A stretch of DNA of 64,000 bases, taken from contig NZ_FNYL01000019.1 of NCBI RefSeq assembly GCF_900109045.1, forward strand, positions 1 through 64,000, read 5' to 3'. The notes under the pieces are model-generated. The model did not search any database, was not told the DNA's origin, and was given only the letters and a program-made list of their open reading frames with translations. Below are positions 49,829 to 57,806 of this stretch, in pieces. Origin of the DNA: Dyadobacter sp. SG02 (GTDB lineage Bacteria; Bacteroidota; Bacteroidia; Cytophagales; Spirosomataceae). The translations under genes and the position numbers were made by a program. Each line of letters begins with the position of its first letter. Position 1 is the first letter of the stretch.

Positions 49829-50369
49829 CCTGATGAGGCTCTTCTAATTTTTCAAGCAACTCCAACACCTCTTCCCAGTTATTCACCCGCGTGTGCCGTT
49901 CAACACCCCTGTTATGCCCGGCGGTGAAGAGAATGGGCTTGCCTTTATGAAAATCCAGGTTTTTGAAGTGATCGTCGATCAGGTAATCCGTGTTGATCAC
50001 ACTTTTGTCGCCGCAGAAGATGATGTTCCGCCAGGTAATGGACGGGAAATGCTCTGCCAGCCAATCGTATTTTTCGGGTAGCGAATTCGGGAATTCCATG
50101 GCGGCGGAGACGATGTAGACATCATAGTTTTCCTGCAATTTGATAATGGCTTCTTGTGCGCCGGGAATTACCGGTGCAAATCGGAAAAAACCGGGTTTGT
50201 AGAGCAGGCTGCGTGCCGCCAGCGGGTCTGGAAATGCTTGATCTTCGGGGATGCCGTGCATGGCTTCCTTGGTGACTGTTATACCAAACGCGTCCGCGTA
50301 ATGGTTGATCCAGTTAGCTTCAATGTCGACAATGACATTGTCCATATCCACTGCAATCGATTTTTTCAT
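49818..50369 (-). CDS. 5'(3')-deoxyribonucleotidase-like HAD phosphatase (NT5C type)
   Basis: The 183-residue protein begins MKKSIAVDMDNVIVDIEANW, the HAD motif I (D-M-D) of the NT5C family, with later DYLIDDHFKNLDFHKGKPIL. Family knowledge: such enzymes dephosphorylate nucleoside monophosphates. I chose the Met at 50369; a longer frame runs to 50393. It is divergent from the DeoR regulator across a promoter region, and convergent with the PemK gene with an 11-bp overlap. Confidence 0.85.
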   Translation of the reverse strand: MKKSIAVDMDNVIVDIEANWINHYADAFGITVTKEAMHGIPEDQAFPDPLAARSLLYKPGFFRFAPVIPGAQEAIIKLQENYDVYIVSAAMEFPNSLPEKYDWLAEHFPSITWRNIIFCGDKSVINTDYLIDDHFKNLDFHKGKPILFTAGHNRGVERHTRVNNWEEVLELLEKLEEPHQVIG

Positions 50370-50403
50370 AATGTAGGAAATTAGTATTTGCAATAATTTG
50401 CAA

Positions 50404-50464
50404 CAAATGTAATGTATTTATGCAGTATTTTGCAACATTAAATTTAAAATGTTTGCTAAATTTG
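50404..50464. promoter_or_regulatory. Divergent promoters with repeated TTTGCAA motifs
   Basis: Plus strand: TAAATTTG at 50457-50464 exactly matches TAnnTTTG, with a TTTG at 50429-50432 that is 24 bp upstream. Minus strand: TACATTTG (complement of 50404-50411) with TTG at 50433-50435, 21 bp away. Both use the same TTTTGCAAC segment. TTTGCAA occurs at about 50390, 50396, 50429 and 50461 across 80 bp, suggesting operators for the DeoR-type neighbour. Confidence 0.55.
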
Positions 50465-50485
50465 CAAGAATAATCGAGCGTACCT

Positions 50486-51235
50486 ATGTTAAAAGAAGAA
50501 CGTTTCCAGATCATACTGGATCAGTTGGGTCATGAGCAGAAAGTCTATCTGGGGCACCTGAGTACGCTTTTGAACGTGTCTGAGGATACTGTCAGGAGGG
50601 ATATCAAGGAGTTGGCCGATCAGGGCTTGCTCAAATCGGTGCGCGGAGGCGCGGTGCCGCATTCACCCGGTCCCCATCATTTCCGCGACCGGATCAAATA
50701 TGACAATGATCAGAAGCAAATTATTGCAAAAAAGGCATTGCAGTTTCTGAAAGAGAACCAGGTCGTGATCTTTGACGGCGGGACCTCGGCGATGCTGATC
50801 GCCCAAACGCTTCCCAAAGACCTGAAATTGACAGTTATTACGAACAGCTTTCCCATCGCGTCCATTTTGGAAGAACACGAACATGTAGATGTGCTGTTCG
50901 CCGGAGGGCGGTTGCTGAAAGACTCGTTCGTGACAATTGGTAACGACGCTATCCAGTTCTTCAAGAAGTTTCGTGCAGATATCTGCCTGCTCGGTATTTG
51001 CAGTATCCATTCAGACCTCGGCGTAACCGGTCCTGATTTTGAAGAAAGCGAAGTGAAACGGACCATGATCGAATCTTCCAGGGAAGTGATCGCCTTGGCT
51101 ACGACTGAAAAGCTGGGTACCGCGGAAGCGTACTATGTTTGCCCGACAGAGCGGCTATCGATGATCGTAACTGATAAGGAGCCGGAAAACGAGGAGTTTG
51201 ATATTTATCGAAAGTTGGGAATCAGTTTAGCCTGA
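50486..51235 (+). CDS. DeoR/GlpR-family transcriptional regulator
   Basis: The 249-residue protein begins MLKEERFQIILDQLGHEQKV. The DeoR HTH is STLLNVSEDTVRRDIKELAD (about 27-46), and the effector-binding domain has IFDGGTSAMLIAQTLP (about 96-111), the sugar-phosphate-binding loop, plus LLGICSIHSDLGVTGPD. Family knowledge: regulators of sugar or deoxyribonucleoside metabolism that respond to phosphorylated sugars. The divergent NT5C gene and the repeated TTTGCAA motifs suggest that it regulates this region. Confidence 0.88.
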   Translation: MLKEERFQIILDQLGHEQKVYLGHLSTLLNVSEDTVRRDIKELADQGLLKSVRGGAVPHSPGPHHFRDRIKYDNDQKQIIAKKALQFLKENQVVIFDGGTSAMLIAQTLPKDLKLTVITNSFPIASILEEHEHVDVLFAGGRLLKDSFVTIGNDAIQFFKKFRADICLLGICSIHSDLGVTGPDFEESEVKRTMIESSREVIALATTEKLGTAEAYYVCPTERLSMIVTDKEPENEEFDIYRKLGISLA

Positions 51236-51247
51236 TTCCCAAACCCG

Positions 51248-51397
51248 TTATTTTTTGGTAGTTTCCTCGATTTTAAAGGAAGTATCGTCGATGCTCTTCG
51301 TATCCTGATTAATGGCATTCGAAAACCCGAGCATAAACGAAATAGCTATCCGCAGAAGCCATTTCCGCAGGAAGAAAGCTGTTCGTTTGATTCCCAT
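51248..51397 (-). CDS. Possible 49-residue small protein
   Basis: A reading frame of 49 codons starts MGIKRTAFFLRKWLLRIAIS and ends DTSFKIEETTKK. It has a basic N-terminus, one hydrophobic segment and an acidic tail, as in small membrane or secreted proteins. Its ATG lies 31 bp before the palindrome at 51428-51439. I recognise no family and the call rests only on composition. Confidence 0.35.
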   Translation of the reverse strand: MGIKRTAFFLRKWLLRIAISFMLGFSNAINQDTKSIDDTSFKIEETTKK

Positions 51398-51427
51398 TTT
51401 CCATTTGATTTAAATGAAACGTAAAGG

Positions 51428-51495
51428 CTATGCGCATAGCACACAGCCCGGATGCGTTTTGCGCATCGTTACAGGCATCCGTGAAATACGGATGC
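51428..51495. other. Palindrome and hairpin between two small ORFs
   Basis: CTATGCGCATAG (51428-51439) is a perfect 12-bp palindrome. GCATCCGT (51475-51482) pairs with ACGGATGC (51488-51495) through a 5-nt loop. The intervening stretch repeats the GCGCAT and GGATGC elements. No gene is evident here, and the purpose is unknown. Confidence 0.5.
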
Positions 51496-51499
51496 AGGA

Positions 51500-51874
51500 T
51501 TACGATTGGAAAATGGAATTATCGTCGCAGGACAGCGTACGGCTGCGGAAATGTTGATTTTGAATGTAAATGTACTTGATAGCCGGGTAGAGTCTTAGTG
51601 CCGGATGGATGTCGGCGGCCTCGCTTAGCATCAGTGAAAGGCAAGAAAAACGAGCGGATTGTGCATTTTTGAAATGAGCAAATAGCTCAGACGGGTTAGC
51701 AGAAGGTTTGAAATGTTTGAAGCTGAAAACATTCTTTCTGCTAAAATGCCCATTATTCGAAGTCTGCTCGAAACGGTAACGACCGGCTGGGCTGGTTTCA
51801 CGGAAATGCAGGACACTGACGGACAACACCGTCAGGAATAGCCATTTTAATAAATAGTGTCCTCTCATATTCAC
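51500..51874 (-). CDS. Hypothetical small secreted protein
   Basis: A 124-residue protein starting MNMRGHYLLKWLFLTVLSVS, a signal-peptide-like leader, then a basic/polar body (FSRKNVFSFKHFKPSANPS, AIKYIYIQNQHFRSR) with a few cysteines. An alternative start is the Met at 51868. I do not recognise the family; the call rests on the leader and uninterrupted length. It follows the SDR gene by 10 bp on the same strand. Confidence 0.4.
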   Translation of the reverse strand: MNMRGHYLLKWLFLTVLSVSVLHFRETSPAGRYRFEQTSNNGHFSRKNVFSFKHFKPSANPSELFAHFKNAQSARFSCLSLMLSEAADIHPALRLYPAIKYIYIQNQHFRSRTLSCDDNSIFQS

Positions 51875-51884
51875 CGGGTTTTAA

Positions 51885-52664
51885 CTATCTGGGAGCCATT
51901 CTGATCGCCCCGTCCAGACGGATCACCTCGCCGTTCAGCATCGGGTTTTCCACAATGGACTTGGCCAATAGCGCATATTCGGATGGTTTTCCGAGCCTTG
52001 ATGGAAATGGAATTTGCTGCCCCAATGAAATGCGCGCTTCTTCGGGTAAACCCATTAATAACGGCGTTTCAAAAAGCCCCGGCGCAATGGCCATTACCCG
52101 GATGCCGGATTTGGCAAGATCGCGTGCTACGGGAAGCGTCATGCTCACAATCCCGCCCTTGCTCGCTGCATATGCAACCTGCCCCATTTGGCCGTCATAA
52201 GCTGCTACCGACGCCGTGTTGATGATTACGCCGCGCTCGCCTTCCGCATTCGGCTCGTTTTTCTCCATTGCAAAAGCCGCCAGCCGCATCACATTGAATG
52301 TGCCGATCAGGTTAATGCGAATCGTTTTCTCAAAAAGCTCGAAGGAATGCGGGCCGTAAATGCCATCGACCTTGCCTACGATCTTACTTGCAGGCGCAAT
52401 ACCCGCGCAGTTGACCACGACTTGAATGCTGCCGAAAGTTTGCAATGCAACTTCCAATGCATTTTGAACCTCGCCTTCGCTCGTGACGTCGGTTTTGATG
52501 AATTTAAGCTGGTTGGGGAATTCGCTTTCAAGTGCTTGTCCGGCTGCTTCGTTCAAATCAAGAATGGCAACTCTGGCACCGTTGGCTATGAATAACCGCG
52601 CAGCAGCTTCGCCGAGACCTGACGCGCCGCCGGTGATGATTGCGGTAGAGTTTTTTAGTTGCAT
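51885..52664 (-). CDS. SDR-family 3-hydroxyacyl-CoA dehydrogenase-like oxidoreductase
   Basis: The 259-residue SDR has the nucleotide motif IITGGASGLGEAAARL, NCAG, TASVAAYDGQMGQ and the catalytic YAASKG. Its layout, including PSRLGKPSEYALLAKSIVEN near the end, resembles the HSD17B10/type-2 3-hydroxyacyl-CoA dehydrogenase group. Family knowledge: NAD-dependent oxidation of 3-hydroxyacyl-CoA or hydroxysteroids. A 57-residue gene ends 7 bp upstream, so it is probably in the same transcript. Confidence 0.85.
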   Translation of the reverse strand: MQLKNSTAIITGGASGLGEAAARLFIANGARVAILDLNEAAGQALESEFPNQLKFIKTDVTSEGEVQNALEVALQTFGSIQVVVNCAGIAPASKIVGKVDGIYGPHSFELFEKTIRINLIGTFNVMRLAAFAMEKNEPNAEGERGVIINTASVAAYDGQMGQVAYAASKGGIVSMTLPVARDLAKSGIRVMAIAPGLFETPLLMGLPEEARISLGQQIPFPSRLGKPSEYALLAKSIVENPMLNGEVIRLDGAIRMAPR

Positions 52665-52671
52665 AAGGTGG

Positions 52672-52845
52672 TTATTTCCTCCTCAGCATATGCTCGGGAA
52701 TGGGGTGTTCTTCGAGAAATTTACGAGCACGCTCGACTTTGGCTTTAACAACGGGATTCTCTGACAAGTCTGGGAGCGAGTTGTCTATCGTAACTTTTCC
52801 AGGAATGTTGGGTAGCGGAACGAACTTTTTTTCGAGGACTTTCAT
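52672..52845 (-). CDS. Small protein (57 residues) paired with the DUF6934-like gene
   Basis: A 57-codon frame, MKVLEKKFVPLPNIPGKVTI to EHMLRRK, mostly charged, with KAKVERARKFLEEHPIP near the end. It lies 21 bp after the DUF6934-like gene and 7 bp before the SDR gene on the same strand. It has a plausible start and stop, little hydrophobicity and an internal KVE/ARKFLEE helix. I recognise no family. The tight position suggests a functional partner of the DUF6934-like protein. Confidence 0.6.
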   Translation of the reverse strand: MKVLEKKFVPLPNIPGKVTIDNSLPDLSENPVVKAKVERARKFLEEHPIPEHMLRRK

Positions 52846-52866
52846 ATTTAGCGTATGTTGAATTTA

Positions 52867-53316
52867 CTAATCTAGCAATTTTCGTCCAATCAAAAAACTT
52901 TCAAATGAGCCGTTAGGTTCAAAATCAGACCATTGCCCATTTCTGTAACCCTTGATTAATAGGAATACTTGAACATCAGGAAACAGTTTCCCTAGTGCAA
53001 TTTGATAAAGCCGGGTTCTGGAATCACTGTTGCCCTGAATAAAGACTGTTTGATAAGGATTTTGAGCAAGAAAGTGAAGTGCGATTTTTAGCACAGTAGC
53101 GAGCACTTCCCGCATATCACCATTGTCAGTAATGGTATCGTCGGAATATTCTCCCGTTTCCGGATTGAAATCAAGCAATGCCAGATTGTAAACATTATCA
53201 TTAAGAGGGGAAAACTCAATAGCTTTCTCAAACACACCGCGTTTGCCGATGCTTTGAAAATGATAGTGTGTTTTCCCCTCATTGAGGACAAATGGATATG
53301 CCTCGTATTGTTGCAT
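52867..53316 (-). CDS. DUF6934-like protein
   Basis: A 149-residue protein starting MQQYEAYPFVLNEGKTHYHF, with KAIEFSPLNDNVYNLALLDF, TDNGDMREVLATVLKIALHF and FIQGNSDSRTRLYQIALGKL. The N-G-D and R-T-R-L-Y segments match the uncharacterised DUF6934 family as I recall it. It is cytoplasmic, with no membrane segment. Its start is only 9 bp from the ileS stop and a 57-residue gene follows 21 bp later, so it belongs to an ileS-linked unit. Confidence 0.65.
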   Translation of the reverse strand: MQQYEAYPFVLNEGKTHYHFQSIGKRGVFEKAIEFSPLNDNVYNLALLDFNPETGEYSDDTITDNGDMREVLATVLKIALHFLAQNPYQTVFIQGNSDSRTRLYQIALGKLFPDVQVFLLIKGYRNGQWSDFEPNGSFESFLIGRKLLD

Positions 53317-53325
53317 TCTTAGTGT

Positions 53326-56300
53326 TTATACCACCTCAATCTTCACCTTCAGCAAAAACTCATCCATCTCGATTTCCGTCGCTTCGCCGTTCAGGTCGCC
53401 TACGAGGTCGAGGTCCAGGGCTTGTACTTCCTGGCAGATATAGTCTTTGTTGGCGGTTACTGCGCTGGCGAGGAGGCCGTCGTTGTTTTGTAATGTGATA
53501 CGGATTTTGTCGGTCACTTCGAAGCCGCTGTCTTTACGGAGGTTCTGAACGCGGTTTACGAAATCACGGGCGATACCTTCGAGACGCAGGTTTTCGGTAA
53601 CGGTGATGTCGAGGGCAACGGTCAGGCCGCCTTCGCTGGCTACGAGCCATCCCGGAACGTCTTCTGCGATAATTTCCACGTCGGTCAATGCGATTTCGAT
53701 CGGGCCGCTGGTTGCTGCCAATGTAATGGCGCTTTTGGCTTCGATTGCACGGATTTGATCTTCGTCCATGGCGGAAATAGCGGCTGCTACCTCCTTCATT
53801 TTCGGGCCGAATTTTGGCCCGAGCGTTTTGAAGTTAGGCTTGATTTTCTTTTTCAGAATGCCGCTGTCGTCATGTACGAATTCAATATGTTTCACATTCA
53901 CCTCGGAAAGGATAATGTAAGCCACCTGCTCGATCTGGCGTTTCGTTTTGTCGCTCAATACCGGGATCAGGATTTTGGACAATGGCTGACGAACTTTCAG
54001 TTTATGCCCCTTCCGGATCGAGTGTACAAGCGAGCTGATGCGCTGCGCAAGGTCCATCGCCTCTTCCAGGTCGGTATCCACCACTTCAACCTCGATTTTA
54101 GGCCAGAAAGTAAGGTGTACCGATTCATATTTGAATGGCGCATTGTGTGTGATCGAGGCTTCCCGGTCGCTGTCTGTCAGGTTTTTATACAACCATTCCC
54201 CAAAGAACGGAGCGATCGGCGACATCAATTGAGCCACGGTTACCAGACAGTGGTGCAAAGTTTCGTAAGCGGCTGCTTTATCGTCCGTCAAACCAGCACC
54301 CTGTTCTGCCGACGGGTTCCAGAAACGACGGCGGTTGAGACGGATGTACCAGTTCGATAGCTGGTCGGTCACGAAATCCTGCACGAGGCGGCCCGCTTTG
54401 GTCGGGTTGTAATCGTCGAATTGCTCGCCTACTTCTTTAATTAATGTATTCAGTTTGGACAAAATCCAGCGGTCGAGCTCCGTACGTTTTTCGATGGGTA
54501 CTGAATTGGCTTCGTGGAATTCGTAACCATCGAGGTTCGCGTACAATGCGAAGAAATTGTAAGTGTTCACCAACGTTCCGAAGAACTTGCGCTGCACTTC
54601 ACCGATACCGTCGATGTTGAATTTCAGGTTATCCCAAGGCTCCGCATTGGTGATCATGTACCAGCGCGTCGCGTCCGGACCGTATTGTGCCAGTGTCGCA
54701 AACGGGTCGACTGCGTTACCGAGGCGTTTCGACATTTTGTTACCATTCTTGTCGAGTACCAAGCCGGTCGAAACCACATTTTTGAATGCTACCGAGTCAA
54801 ACAGCATGCCCGCAATGGCGTGCAGGGTGAAGAACCAGCCGCGGGTTTGGTCCACACCTTCCGAAATAAAGTCGGCCGGATAAGCCTGATTAAAGATCTC
54901 CTGATTTTCAAACGGGTAGTGCCATTGCGCATACGGCATCGCGCCCGAGTCGAACCAAACGTCGATCAGGTCCGGTTCGCGGTGCATAATGTGGCCCGTT
55001 TTACCTATCAGTACCACATCATCCACATACGGACGGTGCAGGTCGTAATCCCCGTGTTCGAGTTTTTGCAGGTAATCCGAGTTATGCAATGCCTGCTCGC
55101 GGGTAAGGTGGCCCGAAATAATGGCTTCTTCGAGCAAGTCTTTCAGTTCTTCAATCGAACCAACACACACTTCATCGCCATAATCGTTCCGCCAGATCGG
55201 CAGCGGCGTGCCCCAGTAGCGCGAGCGCGAGAGGTTCCAGTCGACCAGGTTTTCGAGCCAGTTACCGAAGCGGCCGGTTCCGGTGCTTTCCGGCTTCCAG
55301 TTGATACTTTTATTTAATTCAACCAACCTGTCTTTCACCGCTGTTGTGCGGATAAACCAGCTGTCGAGCGGGTAGTACAGTACCGGCTTGTCGGTACGCC
55401 AGCAATGCGGGTAAGGGTGTTCGTATTTTTCGACTTTAAATGCCTTGCCTTCTTCTTTGAGTTTGATGGCGATGAGCACGTCGGTAGGACGGAACTCGGG
55501 ATCGTCCTGCTCCGCCTGTGAGTAATATTCAGGCTTTACAAAACGGCCTGCATAATCCGTGATCTCCTTTACAAATCGGCCCTGACGGTCGACGATAGGC
55601 ACTTCTTTGCCGTTTTCGTCTTTCACCATAATGGCCGGGATGCCATTGGCCTGCGCTACCCGGAAGTCGTCCGCACCGAAGGTAGGGGAGGTGTGAACCA
55701 CACCGGTACCATCTTCGGTCGTTACGAAATCGCCAAGGATTACGCGGAATGCGGGGGTTTCAGGCTGAATGTAGGGGAGAAGCTGTTCGTACTCGATGCC
55801 TTCGAGGTCTTTTCCTTTAAATTCTTTCAAAACCGTCCATGGAAGCACCTTTTTGTCGCTGGCTGCATAACCTTCGAAATCGCCGTCGTGGCCTTTTTCG
55901 GAGAAATATTTGCCTGTCAGGTCCTTCGCGAGCACAACGGCCACGGCCTCGTGCGTGTAAGGATTGAAGGTTTTAACCAAAACATAATCAATATTGCCAC
56001 CTACGGTCAATGCCGAGTTCGCGGGAAGCGTCCAGGGCGTGGTCGTCCAGGCGAGAATGCGGATATCCTCATTTGCGGAAGCTTCCAGTACCGGCCATTT
56101 TTCGGCATCTTTCACCTTGAACATCGCCACGATGGTGGTATCCTTCACGTCTTTGTACGTGCCCGGCATGTTCAGTTCGTGCGATGAAAGCCCGGTTCCC
56201 GCCGCCGGAGAATAGGGCTGGATCGTGTAGCCTTTGTAAAGCAAGCCTTTATCGTACAGCTTTTTGAGCAGGTACCAGAGGCTTTCGATGTATTCGCTTT

Positions 56301-56754
56301 TGTAGGTAATGTAAGGATCGTCGAGATCGACCCAGTACCCCATCTTTTCAGTCAGGTCATTCCACTGGTCGGTGAATTTCATGACCGTCTGGCGGCATTT
56401 TTCGTTATAATCCGCTACCGAGATTTTCTTCCCGATATCGTCCTTGATAATGCCGAGTTCTTTTTCAACCTGCAATTCAACGGGTAGCCCATGCGTGTCC
56501 CAGCCGCCTTTGCGCTTCACCTGGAAGCCTTGCAGCGTTTTATACCGGCAGAAAATATCCTTGATCGCCCGTGCCATCACGTGGTGAATGCCCGGCGTGC
56601 CGTTTGCCGACGGCGGCCCTTCAAAGAATGTAAAAGTAGGAGCGCCTTCGCGGGTTTCTACCGACGCCTCAAAAATCTTCTTGTCTTTCCAGAATTGCAG
56701 TACTTCGTCCCCTATTTGCGGGTAACTCAGATTTTTATATTCGTTGTATTTCAT
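53326..56754 (-). CDS. ileS: Isoleucyl-tRNA synthetase, eukaryote-like type 2
   Basis: The 1142-residue protein charges tRNA-Ile. Visible are a Rossmann fold, an editing domain in the middle, the KMSKR motif (NKMSKRLGNA) and a long C-terminal anticodon-binding region without a zinc finger. Length and sequence match the eukaryote-like type 2 enzymes rather than the roughly 940-residue bacterial type. The usual HIGH signature is replaced by GIHH (residues 55-58, in NGTPGIHHVM; bases 56581-56592), that is, the first His and the Gly are swapped. The DUF6934-like gene follows 9 bp downstream. Confidence 0.96.
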   Translation of the reverse strand: MKYNEYKNLSYPQIGDEVLQFWKDKKIFEASVETREGAPTFTFFEGPPSANGTPGIHHVMARAIKDIFCRYKTLQGFQVKRKGGWDTHGLPVELQVEKELGIIKDDIGKKISVADYNEKCRQTVMKFTDQWNDLTEKMGYWVDLDDPYITYKSEYIESLWYLLKKLYDKGLLYKGYTIQPYSPAAGTGLSSHELNMPGTYKDVKDTTIVAMFKVKDAEKWPVLEASANEDIRILAWTTTPWTLPANSALTVGGNIDYVLVKTFNPYTHEAVAVVLAKDLTGKYFSEKGHDGDFEGYAASDKKVLPWTVLKEFKGKDLEGIEYEQLLPYIQPETPAFRVILGDFVTTEDGTGVVHTSPTFGADDFRVAQANGIPAIMVKDENGKEVPIVDRQGRFVKEITDYAGRFVKPEYYSQAEQDDPEFRPTDVLIAIKLKEEGKAFKVEKYEHPYPHCWRTDKPVLYYPLDSWFIRTTAVKDRLVELNKSINWKPESTGTGRFGNWLENLVDWNLSRSRYWGTPLPIWRNDYGDEVCVGSIEELKDLLEEAIISGHLTREQALHNSDYLQKLEHGDYDLHRPYVDDVVLIGKTGHIMHREPDLIDVWFDSGAMPYAQWHYPFENQEIFNQAYPADFISEGVDQTRGWFFTLHAIAGMLFDSVAFKNVVSTGLVLDKNGNKMSKRLGNAVDPFATLAQYGPDATRWYMITNAEPWDNLKFNIDGIGEVQRKFFGTLVNTYNFFALYANLDGYEFHEANSVPIEKRTELDRWILSKLNTLIKEVGEQFDDYNPTKAGRLVQDFVTDQLSNWYIRLNRRRFWNPSAEQGAGLTDDKAAAYETLHHCLVTVAQLMSPIAPFFGEWLYKNLTDSDREASITHNAPFKYESVHLTFWPKIEVEVVDTDLEEAMDLAQRISSLVHSIRKGHKLKVRQPLSKILIPVLSDKTKRQIEQVAYIILSEVNVKHIEFVHDDSGILKKKIKPNFKTLGPKFGPKMKEVAAAISAMDEDQIRAIEAKSAITLAATSGPIEIALTDVEIIAEDVPGWLVASEGGLTVALDITVTENLRLEGIARDFVNRVQNLRKDSGFEVTDKIRITLQNNDGLLASAVTANKDYICQEVQALDLDLVGDLNGEATEIEMDEFLLKVKIEVV

Positions 56755-56931
56755 ATGGGTTGTTAGCGTCGGGCATTTACCCTTGCCGGTCTTGTAAATA
56801 GCACTATTTATAACCCTCTCCGGATTTTAAGAGTGCAAAATTACGGATTTTTTTCCGCTAAAAGGATGTACGCTTTTGAATGAATCTGAGAGAGATTGTA
56901 TTATTTTGGTACTTCAACCATCAATCACAAA

Positions 56932-57561
56932 ATGGAACTCATTAACCGTCTACTAACCGCCAACAAATCCTGGGCAGCCCGGCAACTCGAAGTTGACGAA
57001 ACGTATTTTGACAATCTTGCGAAGGATCAGAAGCCCGATTTTCTCTGGATCGGGTGCTCCGACAGCCGCGTACCTGCCGAAGACCTCACGGGCTCGCAAC
57101 CGGGCGAAATGTTCGTGCACCGGAATGTGGCCAACCTCGTGGTACATACGGATATGAACATGCTCAGCGTACTGCAATATGCGGTGGAAGTGTTGAAAGT
57201 GAGGCATATTCTGGTGGTAGGGCATTACCAATGCGGCGGGGTGAAGGCATCGATGATGCACAAAGACCTGGGCCTGATCAACCGCTGGCTGCACAATATC
57301 AAAGACGTTTACGACAAATACGCAACCGAACTCGACGCGATCGAGGACGAGAAGAAGCGCTTCGACCGCCTCGTGGAGCTCAATGTGATCCAGCAGGTAA
57401 ACAACCTGGCGCAGACGAGCATCGTCCAGGGGGCCTGGCACGCGGGACAGGAAGTGCATTTGCACGGCTGGGTGTTCGGCCTCCACGACGGGCAACTGAA
57501 AACGCTCGCCCACATGCCGCCGACGACCAAAGTGGAAGGCATTTACCGATATGACTTTTAG
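56932..57561 (+). CDS. can: Beta-class carbonic anhydrase
   Basis: The 209-residue protein begins MELINRLLTANKSWAARQLE. The zinc ligands are C42 and D44 in GCSDSRVPAED, H98 and C101 in GHYQCGGV, exactly the numbering of E. coli Can. It interconverts CO2 and bicarbonate in the cytoplasm. I chose the ATG at 56932; an earlier in-frame TTG is at 56896. The gene lies between the divergent ileS and a palindromic intergenic element. Confidence 0.95.
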   Translation: MELINRLLTANKSWAARQLEVDETYFDNLAKDQKPDFLWIGCSDSRVPAEDLTGSQPGEMFVHRNVANLVVHTDMNMLSVLQYAVEVLKVRHILVVGHYQCGGVKASMMHKDLGLINRWLHNIKDVYDKYATELDAIEDEKKRFDRLVELNVIQQVNNLAQTSIVQGAWHAGQEVHLHGWVFGLHDGQLKTLAHMPPTTKVEGIYRYDF

Positions 57562-57582
57562 TAGACGCTTGTCGAGCCTGTG

Positions 57583-57674
57583 CAAATCTCCCGATTTGTA
57601 CGCACTATTCGCAGGCCTCCGGCCGGTCAACATGGAAAAGCGCTGTTGCTTTACCGACCGGCGGGAGGCCTGCG
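57583..57674. repeat. Long-palindrome intergenic element after the carbonic anhydrase gene
   Basis: CAAATC-TCCC-GATTTG (57583-57598) is a small hairpin. Further on, CGCAGGCCTCCGGCCGGTC (57610-57628) pairs with GACCGGCGGGAGGCCTGCG (57656-57674) with a single mismatch, enclosing a 27-nt loop. No T-tract follows. It resembles a REP-type palindrome rather than a classical terminator. Confidence 0.75.
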
Positions 57675-57732
57675 ACTAGCTGGTCATGAAGGCTCACCTT
57701 CGCGCCAACGCCTATTAAGTACCATCCTCCTT

Positions 57733-57785
57733 TTTGGTAGTTCACCCCGTTCGCATTATCTTCACAGTCTTAATTGAGTCTAAAT
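57733..57785 (+). promoter_or_regulatory. Promoter and 13-mer operator-like box of the PepSY gene
   Basis: TTTG at 57733-57736 is followed after 20 bp by TATCTTCA (57757-57764), a two-mismatch -7 element. ATTGAGTCTAAAT at 57773-57785 is one mismatch from ATTTAG-N-CTAAAT and sits at the expected transcription start, 21 bp before the ATG. Its first nine bases on the complement are identical to those of the haem-operon boxes at 43683-43729. Confidence 0.5.
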
Positions 57786-57806
57786 AAGATAACTGGCGGC
57801 GAATCG

